64,000 bases of DNA from UBA10649 sp963749905 (GTDB lineage: Bacteria > Actinomycetota > Actinomycetes > S36-B12), in the NCBI GenBank assembly GCA_963749905.1, contig CAVVOF010000002.1, positions 402,717-466,716 of the forward strand, given 5' to 3'. Positions 25,705 to 34,781 of this stretch are shown one piece after another. The translations under genes were made by a program, and so were the position numbers. Under the pieces are notes generated by a model, which was not told the origin of the DNA, searched no databases, and saw nothing but the letters and a program-made list of their open reading frames with translations. Position 1 is the stretch's first letter; the number at the start of each line of letters is the position of its first letter.

Positions 25705-27039
25705 ATGGACCGGATTCGCCAGGCCATCATCGATCGCGCGGATGCAGCCGAGTTCGCTGCCCTGCCGGTCCCGGAGTCCTACCGGGCGGTGACGCTGCAC
25801 AAGGACGAGGCGGACATGTTCGCGGGCCTGCCGTCGAAGGAGAAGGATCCGCGCGCGTCGCTGCACGTGGAGCAGGTGCCGACCCCCGATCTGGCTCCGG
25901 GCGAGGCACTGATCGCGGTGATGGCCTCGTCCATCAACTACAACACGGTGTGGTCCTCGATCTTCGAGCCGGTGTCCACGTTCGGCTTCCTCGAGCGCTA
26001 CGGCCGCACGCACGCCGACGCCAAGCGCCACGACCTGCCGTATCACGTGCTCGGATCCGACGCCTCGGGAGTGGTGCTGCGGGTCGGCCCGGGCGTGAAC
26101 GCCTGGAAGCCGGGGGACGAGGTCGTCGCGCATTGCCTGAGCGTCGAACTCGAGTCCCCGATGGGGCACAACGACACCATGATGGATCCGGAGCAGCGGA
26201 TCTGGGGCTTCGAGACCAACTTCGGCGGACTGGCCGAGCTCGCCGTGGTGAAGTCCAACCAGCTGCTGCCCAAGCCGGCGCACCTGACGTGGGAGGAGGC
26301 CGCCTCCCCCGGGCTGGTGAACTCCACCGCGTACCGGCAGCTCGTCTCCCGCAACGGCGCCGGCATGAAGCAGGGCGACGTCGTGCTGATCTGGGGCGCG
26401 TCCGGCGGCCTCGGGTCGTACGCGACGCAGTACGCCGTCAACGGCGGGGCCATCCCGGTGTGCGTGGTGTCCAGCCCGGAGAAGGCCGACCTGTGCCGGC
26501 GGATGGGCGCCGAGCTGGTCATCGACCGCAACGCCGAGGGCTACAAGTTCTGGAAGGACGAGCACACCCAGGACCCGAAGGAGTGGCAGCGCCTCGGCAA
26601 GCGGATCCGCGAGCTCACCGGCGGCGACGACACCGACATCGTCTTCGAGCACCCGGGCCGCGAGACCTTCGGCGCGAGCGTCTACGTCACCCGCAAGGGC
26701 GGCACCATCGTCACCTGCGCGTCGACCAGCGGTTTCATGCACGAGTACGACAACCGCTACCTGTGGATGAATCTCAAGCGCATCGTGGGCAGCCACTTCG
26801 CCAACTACCGGGAGGCGTACGAGGCCAACCGGATGATCACGAAGGGCATGATCCACCCGACCCTGTCCAAGTCCTTCCCGCTCGAGCAGGCCGGGCAGGC
26901 CGCCCTCGAGGTGCACCGGAACGCGCACCAGGGCAAGGTCGGCGTGCTCGCGCTCGCCCCGGAGGAGGGCCTCGGCGTCACCGACCCCGACTTCCGCGCC
27001 CAGCACATCGACGAGATCAACCGATTCCGCGACACGTGA
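25705..27039 (+). CDS. ccr: Crotonyl-CoA carboxylase/reductase
   Basis: The enzyme reduces and carboxylates crotonyl-CoA to ethylmalonyl-CoA with NADPH and CO2, the key step of the ethylmalonyl-CoA pathway, and also supplies extender units for polyketides. The 444-residue medium-chain dehydrogenase has ASSINYNTVWSSIFEP, YHVLGSDASG, a nucleotide site WGASGGLGSYATQ, and the long family-specific insert EGYKFWKDEHTQDPKEW. ATG at 25705 is preceded by GAGGGGA. Together with the epimerase, meaB and thiolase this makes acetate assimilation via ethylmalonyl-CoA likely. Confidence 0.94.
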   Translation: MDRIRQAIIDRADAAEFAALPVPESYRAVTLHKDEADMFAGLPSKEKDPRASLHVEQVPTPDLAPGEALIAVMASSINYNTVWSSIFEPVSTFGFLERYGRTHADAKRHDLPYHVLGSDASGVVLRVGPGVNAWKPGDEVVAHCLSVELESPMGHNDTMMDPEQRIWGFETNFGGLAELAVVKSNQLLPKPAHLTWEEAASPGLVNSTAYRQLVSRNGAGMKQGDVVLIWGASGGLGSYATQYAVNGGAIPVCVVSSPEKADLCRRMGAELVIDRNAEGYKFWKDEHTQDPKEWQRLGKRIRELTGGDDTDIVFEHPGRETFGASVYVTRKGGTIVTCASTSGFMHEYDNRYLWMNLKRIVGSHFANYREAYEANRMITKGMIHPTLSKSFPLEQAGQAALEVHRNAHQGKVGVLALAPEEGLGVTDPDFRAQHIDEINRFRDT

Positions 27040-27071
27040 GGAGTCATGCACCCACCACGTAGCATGAGCCC

Positions 27072-29003
27072 GTGACTACAGCGCCTACGCGCACCGAGCA
27101 GGTGCCGTGGACTCTCGACCGCGGGCGCCGCAAGGGCGAGATGGGCTACCTGCCCGGCCTCGACGGGGTGCGCGCGCTGGCCGTCATCGGCGTCCTGCTC
27201 TACCACGCGGACCTCACCTGGATCAGCGGCGGCTTCCTCGGCGTCGACGTGTTCTTCGTGCTCAGCGGGTTCCTGATCACGTCGCTGATCATCGAGGAGT
27301 TCGACAGATCCGGTCGCATCGACTTCGCGAAGTTCTACCTCGGGCGCGCCCGGCGACTGCTGCCGGCCCTGCTCATCGTGCTGGCCGCGGTGTCGGTGGC
27401 CGCCGCGCTGTTCTGGCGCGACGCCGCCTCGCAGGTGCGGGCGGACACCATCGCGTCGCTGTTCTACGTGAACAACTGGCACTACATCGTCGCCGACTCG
27501 TCGTACTTCGAGTTCATCGGTCGGCCGCCGCTGCTCAAGCACCTGTGGTCCCTGGCCGTCGAGGAGCAGTTCTACCTCGTCTGGCCCGCCATCGCCTTCC
27601 TGCTGATGCGGCGCTGGCGGCGACTCGGCGTGGGGCTCACCGCCTTCGCCCTCGCGCTCGCGTCCACCGTGTGGATGGTCGTGATGTCCACGGCCAACGG
27701 CTTCCCCGAGTACGCCGACCCCAGCCGCGCGTACTTCGGCACCGACTCGCACGCGATGGGGCTGCTGATCGGGGCGGCTCTGGCGACGTTCTGGCGGCCG
27801 GGGCTGCTGTCCCGCCGCGCTCCGACGGGCGGGCGAGTCATCATCACCGCGGTCGGGATCGCTGCCCTGCTCGGGGTCGTCGGGTTCTTCGTCCTCGTCG
27901 GCGAGTTCACGCCGTGGATGTACCAGCAGGGCGGGTTCCTGGTGCTGGCCGTCGTGGTGGCGGTGCTCATCGCCGCGGCGACCCATCCGGCCTCTCCCCT
28001 GGGCGGCTGGATGGGAACGCAGCCCTGGCGCTACGTCGGCCAGCGCTCCTACGGCCTGTACCTGTGGCACTGGCCGATCTTCATGGTCACGCGCCCCGGC
28101 CTCGACATCCCGCTGGACGGGATCCCGCTGCTGGTGCTGCGGCTGGGGCTGACCTTCGGCATCGCCGAGCTGAGCTTCCGCTTCGTCGAGATGCCGATCC
28201 GCCGCGGGGCCATCGACCGTTGGGTGAAGGCCTGGCGCTCGTCGTCGGGGCCGGAGCGCTCGCGGCGGACGCGGCGGGGCGCGTCGGTGCTGGTCACCGG
28301 CGCGGTCGCGGTGATCGCGGTCGGGGTCCTGCTGTCCACCGCGCCCAATGCCGGCGAGGCGGCCGCGCTGCCGACCGACGTCGCCGAGGCGTTGGGCATC
28401 GACGACGGCGGACCGACCGAGGTGAGCCTGGACGATCCTGAGCCGACGTCCTCCGCCGCGCCTTCGGGCACGTCGGCGACCTCGGCGGCGTCCCCCGATG
28501 CGTCCGCAGCGGCGTCCCCTGCTGCGACGAAGAACCCGAACGGCAACCTCAGCGCGATCGGCGACTCGGTCATGCTCGGTGCGCGGAACACCCTGAAGGA
28601 GACCATCCCGGGGACCAAGGTGGATGCCGCCGTCTCCCGGTTCCCCGGCGCGTTCATCGGCCGGCTCAAGCGCTACGTCGCGCGGGACAAGCTCGCAGAC
28701 ACCGTGGTGGTGCATGCGGGCACCAACGGGGTGCTTCCCGAGGACATGATGCGCTTGATGCTGGACATCCTCGAGGACGTCCCGACGGTGGTCGTCGTCA
28801 ACGACAACATGCCCCGCTCATGGCGCGATCCCAACAACAAGGTCATCGCGAAGGTGGTGCCCGACTACGACAACGCCGTGCTGGTGGACTGGTACGCCGC
28901 GTCGAAGGACCGCCCGGACTACTTCGCGTCGGACGGGATCCACCTGACCGCCAAGGGGGCCAAGGCCTACGCCAACCTGATCAGGAAGGCCGCCGGCCTC
29001 TAG
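27072..29003 (+). CDS. OafA-type membrane acyltransferase with C-terminal SGNH domain
   Basis: A 643-residue protein expected to O-acetylate a cell-wall polymer (OatA-like). The N-terminal acyltransferase-3 domain (about 25-390) has ten or so membrane helices and signatures LDGVRALAVIGVLLYH, FFVLSGFLIT and LWSLAVEEQFYLVWP. A Ser/Ala/Pro-rich linker (about 435-490) leads to an extracellular SGNH hydrolase-like domain with GDSV near 497 and DGIHLTAKG at the C-terminus, the nucleophile Ser and Asp-x-x-His. GTG at 27072 follows TAGCAT by six bases, a leaderless pattern. The acceptor polymer is unknown. Confidence 0.9.
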   Translation: MTTAPTRTEQVPWTLDRGRRKGEMGYLPGLDGVRALAVIGVLLYHADLTWISGGFLGVDVFFVLSGFLITSLIIEEFDRSGRIDFAKFYLGRARRLLPALLIVLAAVSVAAALFWRDAASQVRADTIASLFYVNNWHYIVADSSYFEFIGRPPLLKHLWSLAVEEQFYLVWPAIAFLLMRRWRRLGVGLTAFALALASTVWMVVMSTANGFPEYADPSRAYFGTDSHAMGLLIGAALATFWRPGLLSRRAPTGGRVIITAVGIAALLGVVGFFVLVGEFTPWMYQQGGFLVLAVVVAVLIAAATHPASPLGGWMGTQPWRYVGQRSYGLYLWHWPIFMVTRPGLDIPLDGIPLLVLRLGLTFGIAELSFRFVEMPIRRGAIDRWVKAWRSSSGPERSRRTRRGASVLVTGAVAVIAVGVLLSTAPNAGEAAALPTDVAEALGIDDGGPTEVSLDDPEPTSSAAPSGTSATSAASPDASAAASPAATKNPNGNLSAIGDSVMLGARNTLKETIPGTKVDAAVSRFPGAFIGRLKRYVARDKLADTVVVHAGTNGVLPEDMMRLMLDILEDVPTVVVVNDNMPRSWRDPNNKVIAKVVPDYDNAVLVDWYAASKDRPDYFASDGIHLTAKGAKAYANLIRKAAGL

Positions 29004-29019
29004 CCACACCCTCGTCTCG

Positions 29020-29077
29020 TGAGTGCGGAGTTGTTGCGCGGTGCGGCCGCTCCTGGCGCGCAACAACTCCGCACTCA
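29020..29077. terminator. Long perfect hairpin at a convergent junction
   Basis: Arms 29020-29040 and 29057-29077 are perfectly complementary over 21 bases around a 16-base loop. It lies between the stop of the acyltransferase and the stop of the opposing hydrolase. No U-tract follows on either strand. It is one of the five long inverted repeats found at convergent gene ends in this window. Confidence 0.75.
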
Positions 29078-29107
29078 ACGAAGGGTGACGGGGATGGTCT
29101 GTCTCCG

Positions 29108-29915
29108 TCACGCGTGCCGGGGGCCGCGAACGGTGGCCAGGAAGCCCAGCAGCGCCCCCGTCACCGCCTCCGGGTCCTCGACGTTGGCCAGGTGCCCGGC
29201 TCCCGCGACCACCTCGAGCCGCGCGTCCGAAGGCGCCCCGACCATCAGGTCCTGCTCGGCGCGATCGCTCAGCGCATCCTCGTCGCCCCAGACCACCAGC
29301 GTCGGCAGGTCGATGCCGGCGATGTCGTCGACGGAGTCCGGTCGGGCCGCCATCGCCCGCTGATACCAGGCCACGGAGTCGGCCGACGCCGACCCGAGCC
29401 AGCCGCGCACGCGCTCGACGACGTCCGGCCGAGTGCTCCGGGTGGTCTCGCCGAGCAAGCCGGGCAGCACCGCCTGCTCGAGCACCCGTGCCGTGTCATC
29501 CGGCGCCTCCAGGACCAGGCCGGCCAGGCGCTCCCGATTGGCGCGCGCCGCGTCGCCGTCCGCAGAGGCCTTCGTGTCGCACAGCACGCAGCCCGGCCAG
29601 CAGCTGCGGGCGTCGTCGGATCAGCGCCATGGCCACGTAGCCGCCGAGGGACACCCCGCCGACGACCGCGCGCTCGATATCCCGGTCGTCGAGGGTGGCG
29701 AGGACCGCGTCCGCGACGACGTCGAGGTCTGGGTCGGCCTCCGGCAGCGACGAACCGCCGAAGCCCGGCAGGTCCGGCACCAGGACCCGCCAGCCGGCCG
29801 CGACGGCGGCGCGCTGCTGTGGTTCCCACATCCGGCCATCGCAGGGGAACGCGTGCAGCAGCACGAGGACCGGCCCCTCCCCCGCATCGCGCACATGCAC
29901 GCTCGACGCTCTCAC
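29108..29915 (-). CDS. Alpha/beta hydrolase (one apparent frameshift)
   Basis: A serine hydrolase of about 268 residues with an oxyanion segment LLHAFPCDGRMWEPQ, the nucleophile elbow GGVSLGGYVA, and the catalytic His in AGAGHLANVEDP. Substrate unknown. The frame breaks once near 29588: an extra base (C on the coding strand, in CTG-C-GTG) separates LLAG from the expected LVLCDTKA. Both sides are well conserved, so a sequencing error is likelier than gene decay. GTG at 29915 overlaps the previous stop (GTGA), placing it last in a three-gene operon. Confidence 0.75.
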
Positions 29916-30657
29916 AGGTCGGACCACCTCTCCATCGGGCCGTCCCATTCGACGGGCAGCGGCGCGCGCTCCGGGGCCACGACGCCCGACGATCTCGTCG
30001 AGGACGCGACTGACGTGACGCTCGCCGACCCACAGGTGCTTGGCCCCGTCGATGCCGCGGACATCGGCGTGCCGCTACGACGGAGAAGCGCCGTCGCGCC
30101 TCGTCGGGACGCAGGTAGTCGTCGAACTCCGGCACCAGGCACACCAGCGGCCGCGTCCGACGCATCCCACGCGGCGAGCTCCTCCGGGAGGGTGAACCGC
30201 AGCGGGGGCGAGAGCAGGATGGCGCCCTGCACGGGATCGATGTCGCCGTTCTTGAGGACGACGTCGGTGCCGAACGACCAGCCGACCAGCCAGGGATCGG
30301 GCAGTCCCCGGCGTCCGACCTCGTCGACGGCAGCCCGCAGGTCGAGTCCCTCCGCGCGTCCCTCGTCGAACTCGCCCTCGCTGCGTGCCGGCGGCGCTCT
30401 GTCGTGCCTCGCGTGTTGAACCGCAGCACGGCGATGTCGGCGAGCGCGGGCAGTCGCCACGCCATCTTGCGGAACACGTGGCTGTCCATCATCCCGCCGT
30501 GGGTCGGGAGCGGATGCAGGGTCACGATGGTGGCGATCGGATCGGAGCGCAGCGGCAGCGCCAGCTCGCCGACCAGGCTCAGTCCGTCGGACGTGTGCAG
30601 GCGCAGGGCCTCGCGCCGTGCCGGCAGCACCGAGTTCGCGACGATCCGCTCGCCCAT
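29912..30657 (-). CDS. Alpha/beta hydrolase of COG2945-like type (several apparent frameshifts)
   Basis: About 248 residues. Conserved blocks appear in three frames: VTLHPLPTHGGMMDSHVFRK and LRFNTRGT (frame of the ATG at 30657), GWSFGTDVVLKNGDIDPVQGAILLSPPL (nucleophile Ser in GWSFGT), then PLVCLVPEFDDYLRPDEA, and GAKHLWVGERHV with the catalytic His. This needs one deletion near 30390 and insertions near 30145, 30070 and 29985. The order of the blocks is that of an intact gene, so errors in the sequence are likelier than decay. It follows the small Cys/His-rich protein by one base. Confidence 0.65.
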
Positions 30658-30658
30658 G

Positions 30659-30953
30659 TCAGAACCGCCCCGCGCCCGGGCTGCGCCGATCACGCGCCGC
30701 CCAGCAGGGGGTGTGCCAGTGCCGTCGATGCTCGACGCCCTGCGTGTCGTCGGATCGGAAGGCGACCGTGTGCGGGGTGGCGGGACGGATCTCCTGGTCG
30801 CAGCCGGGGCACCGGTAGGCCTTGGTCGACGCCGCTCCGGTCACCTTCTGCACGACCCAGTCGCCGTCGGGATGCGACTCGACCGTGCGGCTGGCGTAGC
30901 GCCGGCCCGAGCGGACGCGCCTCGTCGTCCCGGCGCCGGTTCTTGCGTCCCAT
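30659..30953 (-). CDS. Small Cys/His-rich (zinc-ribbon-like) protein, one apparent frameshift
   Basis: About 98 residues, with a basic start MGRKNRRRDDE and a likely metal-binding core: CPGCDQEI, then HRRHWHTPCW. The acidic, Arg-rich N-terminus and C-x2-C ... H ... C arrangement match a conserved actinobacterial family often named ATP/GTP-binding protein, with no proven function. An extra base near 30903 puts RRYASRTVESHPDGDW out of frame with the start. It lies directly after the 3-hydroxyacyl-CoA dehydrogenase and one base before the next hydrolase gene. Confidence 0.65.
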
Positions 30954-30961
30954 CGACGGGC

Positions 30962-32731
30962 CTAGTTGGCGTAGTCCCGGAAGCCTCGACCGGTCTTGCG
31001 CCCGAGGTAGCCCGCCGTCACCAGGTGCTCCAGTCGCGGAGCCGGCGCGAAGCCGGGCTCGCGGAACTCCAGGTACAGCGTCCGCTGGATCGCGTAGGAC
31101 ACGTCGAGACCCACCACGTCGAGCAGTTCGAACGGGCCCATCGGGTACCCGCAGCCCTTCTTCATCGCGAGATCGATGTCGTCGGCGGAGGCGTAGTTCG
31201 CCTCCAGCATCCGGACCGAGTCGTTGAGGTACGGGAACAGCAGCGCGTTGACGATGAAGCCGGCCCGGTCGCCGCAGGTCACCGGGTGCTTGCCGATGGC
31301 GCGGCACACGGACACGCGCCGTGTCGACGACGTCCTCGGCTGGTGGCCACCGTGCTGCACCACCTCGACCAGCTTCATCAGTGGCGCCGGGTTGAAGAAG
31401 TGGATGCCGACGACGTCCTGCGGCCGCCTGGTGACGACGGCGAGGTCGATCACCGGCAGGCTCGACGTGGTGGTGGCCAGCATCGCGCCCGGCTTGCAGG
31501 TGCGGTCGAGCTCCACGAAGAGCGCCTTCTTGACGTCGAGGTCCTCGACGACGGCCTCGACCACCAGGTCGGCGTAGGACAGCTCGCGCAGGGAGGACGT
31601 GCCGCGTACGCGTTCCAGCGCCGCGTCGCGGTCCTCCGCCGAGAGCTTGCCTCGGCTGACGGCCTTGTCCAGCGAGGCCTCGATCCGGCCGAGCGCCTGG
31701 GCCGCCTTGTCGCCGCTCCGCGCGACGAGGATGACGTCCATGCCCGCCTTGGCGAACACCTCCGCGATGCCGCTCGCCATCGTCCCGGACCCGACGACGC
31801 CGACGGAGGCGACCTCACGTACCGGCCCGAGCTCGATGGACTCGGTGTCCACCGCATCGACGACGACCGGCGACCCGGGCGCCTCGTAGGTGTAGAAGCC
31901 ACGGCCGGACTTGCGGCCCCTGAGCCCCGCGGTGACCAGCTGCTTCAGGATCGGCGACGGGGCATGCAGCCGGTCACGACCCTGCTTGTACATCGTGTCG
32001 AGGATCTCGTAGGCGGTGTCGAGCCCGATCAGATCGAGCAGCATGAGCGGACCCATCGGGTACCCGCAGCCCAGGCGCATCGCGTCGTCGATGTCCTCCC
32101 GGCTCGCGTAGCGCGACTCGAACATCGAGACGGCGTGGTTGAGGTAGCCGAACAGCAGCGCGTTGGCGATGAAGCCGGCTCGGTCACCGATGACCACCGG
32201 CTCCTTGCCCAGCGAGCGGGCGAACTCGACCGCCTCCTCGACGACCTCCTGGGAGGTCACGACGGTGCGCACCACCTCGAGGAAGGCCTGCACGGGGGCC
32301 GGGTTGAAGAAGTGGATGCCGACGACGTTCGCGGGCCGACCCGTCGCGACCGCGATGTCGGTGACCGAGAGCGAGGACGTGTTGGTGGCCAGGATCGCGT
32401 GCGCCGGGGCGATGGCGTCGACCTCGGTGAAGATCTGCTTCTTGAGCTCGAGGCTCTCGCTGACCGCCTCGATCACCAGGTCGGCGACGGAGAGCTCGGG
32501 GATGTCGGTGGTGAAGGTGATCCGATCGAGGAGCTCGGCACGTTCGGCCTCGGTCAGCTTGCCGCGCTTGACTGCGCGCGCCGTGGAGTTCTCCAGCGTC
32601 CCCCGACCATGCTCCAGGGCCGCCGTGCTGTTCTCGATGGCGATGACGCGGTAGCCGTTGCGCGCGATGACCTCCGCGATGCCGGCACCCATCGTGCCCA
32701 GGCCGATGACGCCCACCGTCGAGATTGCCAT
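30962..32731 (-). CDS. Tandem-domain 3-hydroxyacyl-CoA dehydrogenase
   Basis: About 589 residues that contain two complete 3-hydroxybutyryl-CoA dehydrogenase units in one chain. Unit 1 starts GVIGLGTMGAGIAEV (Rossmann site), has ATNTSSLSVTD, GIHFFNPAP with the catalytic His and RAGFIANALL. Unit 2 repeats GVVGSGTMASGIAEV, ATTTSSLPVID, GIHFFNPAP, RAGFIVNALLFPYL. It oxidises 3-hydroxyacyl-CoA with NAD in beta-oxidation or the ethylmalonyl-CoA pathway. Between about 31317 and 31352 three extra bases scramble about 12 residues without net frame change. ATG at 32731 follows AAGGG. Confidence 0.88.
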   Translation of the reverse strand: MAISTVGVIGLGTMGAGIAEVIARNGYRVIAIENSTAALEHGRGTLENSTARAVKRGKLTEAERAELLDRITFTTDIPELSVADLVIEAVSESLELKKQIFTEVDAIAPAHAILATNTSSLSVTDIAVATGRPANVVGIHFFNPAPVQAFLEVVRTVVTSQEVVEEAVEFARSLGKEPVVIGDRAGFIANALLFGYLNHAVSMFESRYASREDIDDAMRLGCGYPMGPLMLLDLIGLDTAYEILDTMYKQGRDRLHAPSPILKQLVTAGLRGRKSGRGFYTYEAPGSPVVVDAVDTESIELGPVREVASVGVVGSGTMASGIAEVFAKAGMDVILVARSGDKAAQALGRIEASLDKAVSRGKLSAEDRDAALERVRGTSSLRELSYADLVVEAVVEDLDVKKALFVELDRTCKPGAMLATTTSSLPVIDLAVVTRRPQDVVGIHFFNPAPLMKLVEVVQHGGHQPRTSSTRRVSVCRAIGKHPVTCGDRAGFIVNALLFPYLNDSVRMLEANYASADDIDLAMKKGCGYPMGPFELLDVVGLDVSYAIQRTLYLEFREPGFAPAPRLEHLVTAGYLGRKTGRGFRDYAN

Positions 32732-32835
32732 GTCCATCCCTTCCCGGGGCCCAGGCGCCCCTCCCCGTGACCCTATCTGCGCGGCATGCGGCATCACCCG
32801 GTGGCGGGTGCGCGCTGACCGGCAGAATGCGACCG

Positions 32836-34714
32836 ATGTCACTCCGTCGACGGCCATCGGCCCTGCTGGCCCTGCTCCCCCTGCTGCTGCTCGCCTGGCT
32901 GGCGTCCGCCCCGGCCGCCGACGCGGCCACCGATCCGGCCATGGAGCTGGCCGAGCGCTACGCCCCGTTCGCCGTCGTGCGGGAGCAGGTGGCGGCGTGC
33001 GGACCCGGGGAGCCGTTCCTGCCGGTGCCGGTCGACTCCGTGCTGGGACGGGCCGACGTCGTACTGCGCGGGCCGGCCGGCGAGGCGCTACCCGGGACCT
33101 ACCGCCGCGGACTTGGCCGGGAAGGGCGACGGCTGGTACCTGGACCTGCCCGGAAACCCGCTGTCGCCGGGCTGCGACTACGAGCGCTGGGCGGACGAGG
33201 CGACGGGCAGCCTCGCGCCGACCGTGTACGCGCGCGTCGCCAGCGATCCGGAGCACCCGGGGATGCTGGCGCTGCAGTACTGGTTCTGGTGGGTCTTCAA
33301 CGACTGGAACGACAAGCACGAGGGCGACTGGGAGATGGTCCAGCTCCTCTTCGAGGCAGAGGACGCCGAGCAGGCGCTCACGTCCGCGCCGGTCAGCACG
33401 GCCTTCGCCCAGCATGAGGGCTCGGAGACCGCCCTCTGGACCGACCCCAAGCTGATCCGCGTCGACGACCACCTGGTGGTGTACCCGGGACAGGGCTCGC
33501 ATGCGGCCTACTACACGCAGTCCCGCTGGTTCGGGAAGAGCGCGGCGGCCGGCTTCGGGTGCGACGACACCAGCGCCCTGGGCGTCGAGGTGCGACCGGA
33601 CGTGATCCTGCTGCCGGAGTCGCCCGCGGGCGAGTTCGGGTGGCTGGACTTCACCGGGCGCTGGGGCCAGCAGGCACCCTCCTTCAACAACGGCCCGACC
33701 GGGCCGAACACGAAGACCCAGTGGGCGGCACCGGTGACGTGGCAGGTGGAGGAGGGCCGCCCCGCGGCGGTGGCGCTGCCTCCGGTCGGCGGGCCGGCGG
33801 TGGACTCGTTCTGCACCCTCGCGGAAGAGGGTTCGCTGCTGTTCATCGCCCTGCTGGATCAGCCGATCCTGGTGGCCGTCGTCATCGTCGCCTTGGTCAT
33901 CCTGCTGGTCCTGCTCATCCGGGCGACGCGGTGGCGCACGGCGGGCGACACCAGCCCGGACCGCGAACGGCGGGCCGGTCAGGTCATCACGTCGTCGTTC
34001 GCGATCCTCGGCCGCCAAGCCCGCGCCCTGTGGCCGATCATGCTGGTGGTCGCGCTGACGACCGCGGGTGGGCTGGCGGTGCAGCAGTTCGCCCTGCGAC
34101 GCCGTCCGACGGGAGATCCGGTCGACGTCTTCGGGGTGACCGTCCATCCGTTCTGGCTGCTCGTGGCAGTGCTGGTGCCGGCGGTCGTCGCGCCGCTCGT
34201 CGCGTGGACGATGGCGGCGACGAGCGCGGTCGTGGACGGTGTCGCCCATGAGCATCGGATCTCCGGGTGGTCGGCCCTCGCGCTGGCCCTTCGTCGCCCG
34301 GCCGGGCTGTTCGCCCAGCTGTCCCTGCTGGCGGTATCCGGAATGCTGCTGTCCTCGCTGTGGCTGATCCCGGTCGGCCTGCTGGTGATCGGGGTCTGGT
34401 CGGTCACGATGCCGGCCGCCGTCGTCGAGCGACGTGGCCTGGTCGCTGCGTTCCGACGCAGCGCCCAGTTGACGCACGAGCGCCGGTGGCGAAGCGTCGC
34501 ACTGAGCACGGCGTTGGTGTGGCTGGGCTTCACCGCCCCGAACCTGGTGGGGGGCCTGCTGCTCCTGCTCACCGGCTGGCCGTTCTGGCTGACGAACGCG
34601 ATCGCGATCGTCGTCGGCGCGCTGCTGATCCCGTTCTCGGCAATCGGGCTGACCCTGCAGTTCTACGACTTCCGCCAGGAGTCCACCCGCGACCCTGTCC
34701 CCCGTCGGTCTTGA
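32836..34714 (+). CDS. Secreted Vps62-like domain fused to a polytopic membrane domain (one apparent frameshift)
   Basis: About 625 residues. A signal peptide (MSLRRRPSALLALLPLLLL, then ending near ADAA) is followed by a domain that resembles the Vps62/DUF946 family: LQYWFWWVFNDWNDKHEGDWEM, VVYPGQGSHAAYY, and a C-terminal FCTLAEEG. After about residue 335 come roughly five membrane helices with the segment PAAVVERRGLVAAFRRSAQLTHERRW, which resembles the membrane region found in GPDPase_memb-type proteins. An extra base near 33101 breaks the frame before ADLAGKGDGWY. The last codons and stop lie inside a 72-bp palindrome. Function unknown. Confidence 0.7.
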
Positions 34715-34770
34715 GGTTGGTGGTCGCAAAACGTACGTTTTGCGACCACCAACCTCAAGACCGACGGGGG
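34699..34770. repeat. 72-bp perfect spacerless palindrome at a convergent junction
   Basis: All 36 base pairs of the two arms match, with the symmetry centre between 34734 and 34735 (AACGTACGTT) and no loop. The palindrome covers the final five codons and stop (34712-34714) of the Vps62-like gene and ends 12 bases before the nucS stop. It could form a cruciform in DNA or a long hairpin in RNA from either strand, terminating both genes. Confidence 0.9.
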
Positions 34771-34781
34771 GGGTGTGGAGG

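Noticed and set aside
34699..34770. Terminal inverted repeat of an insertion sequence or assembly fold-back
   Set aside because: No transposase or target duplication is near, and the centre falls exactly between two convergent genes as at four other junctions.
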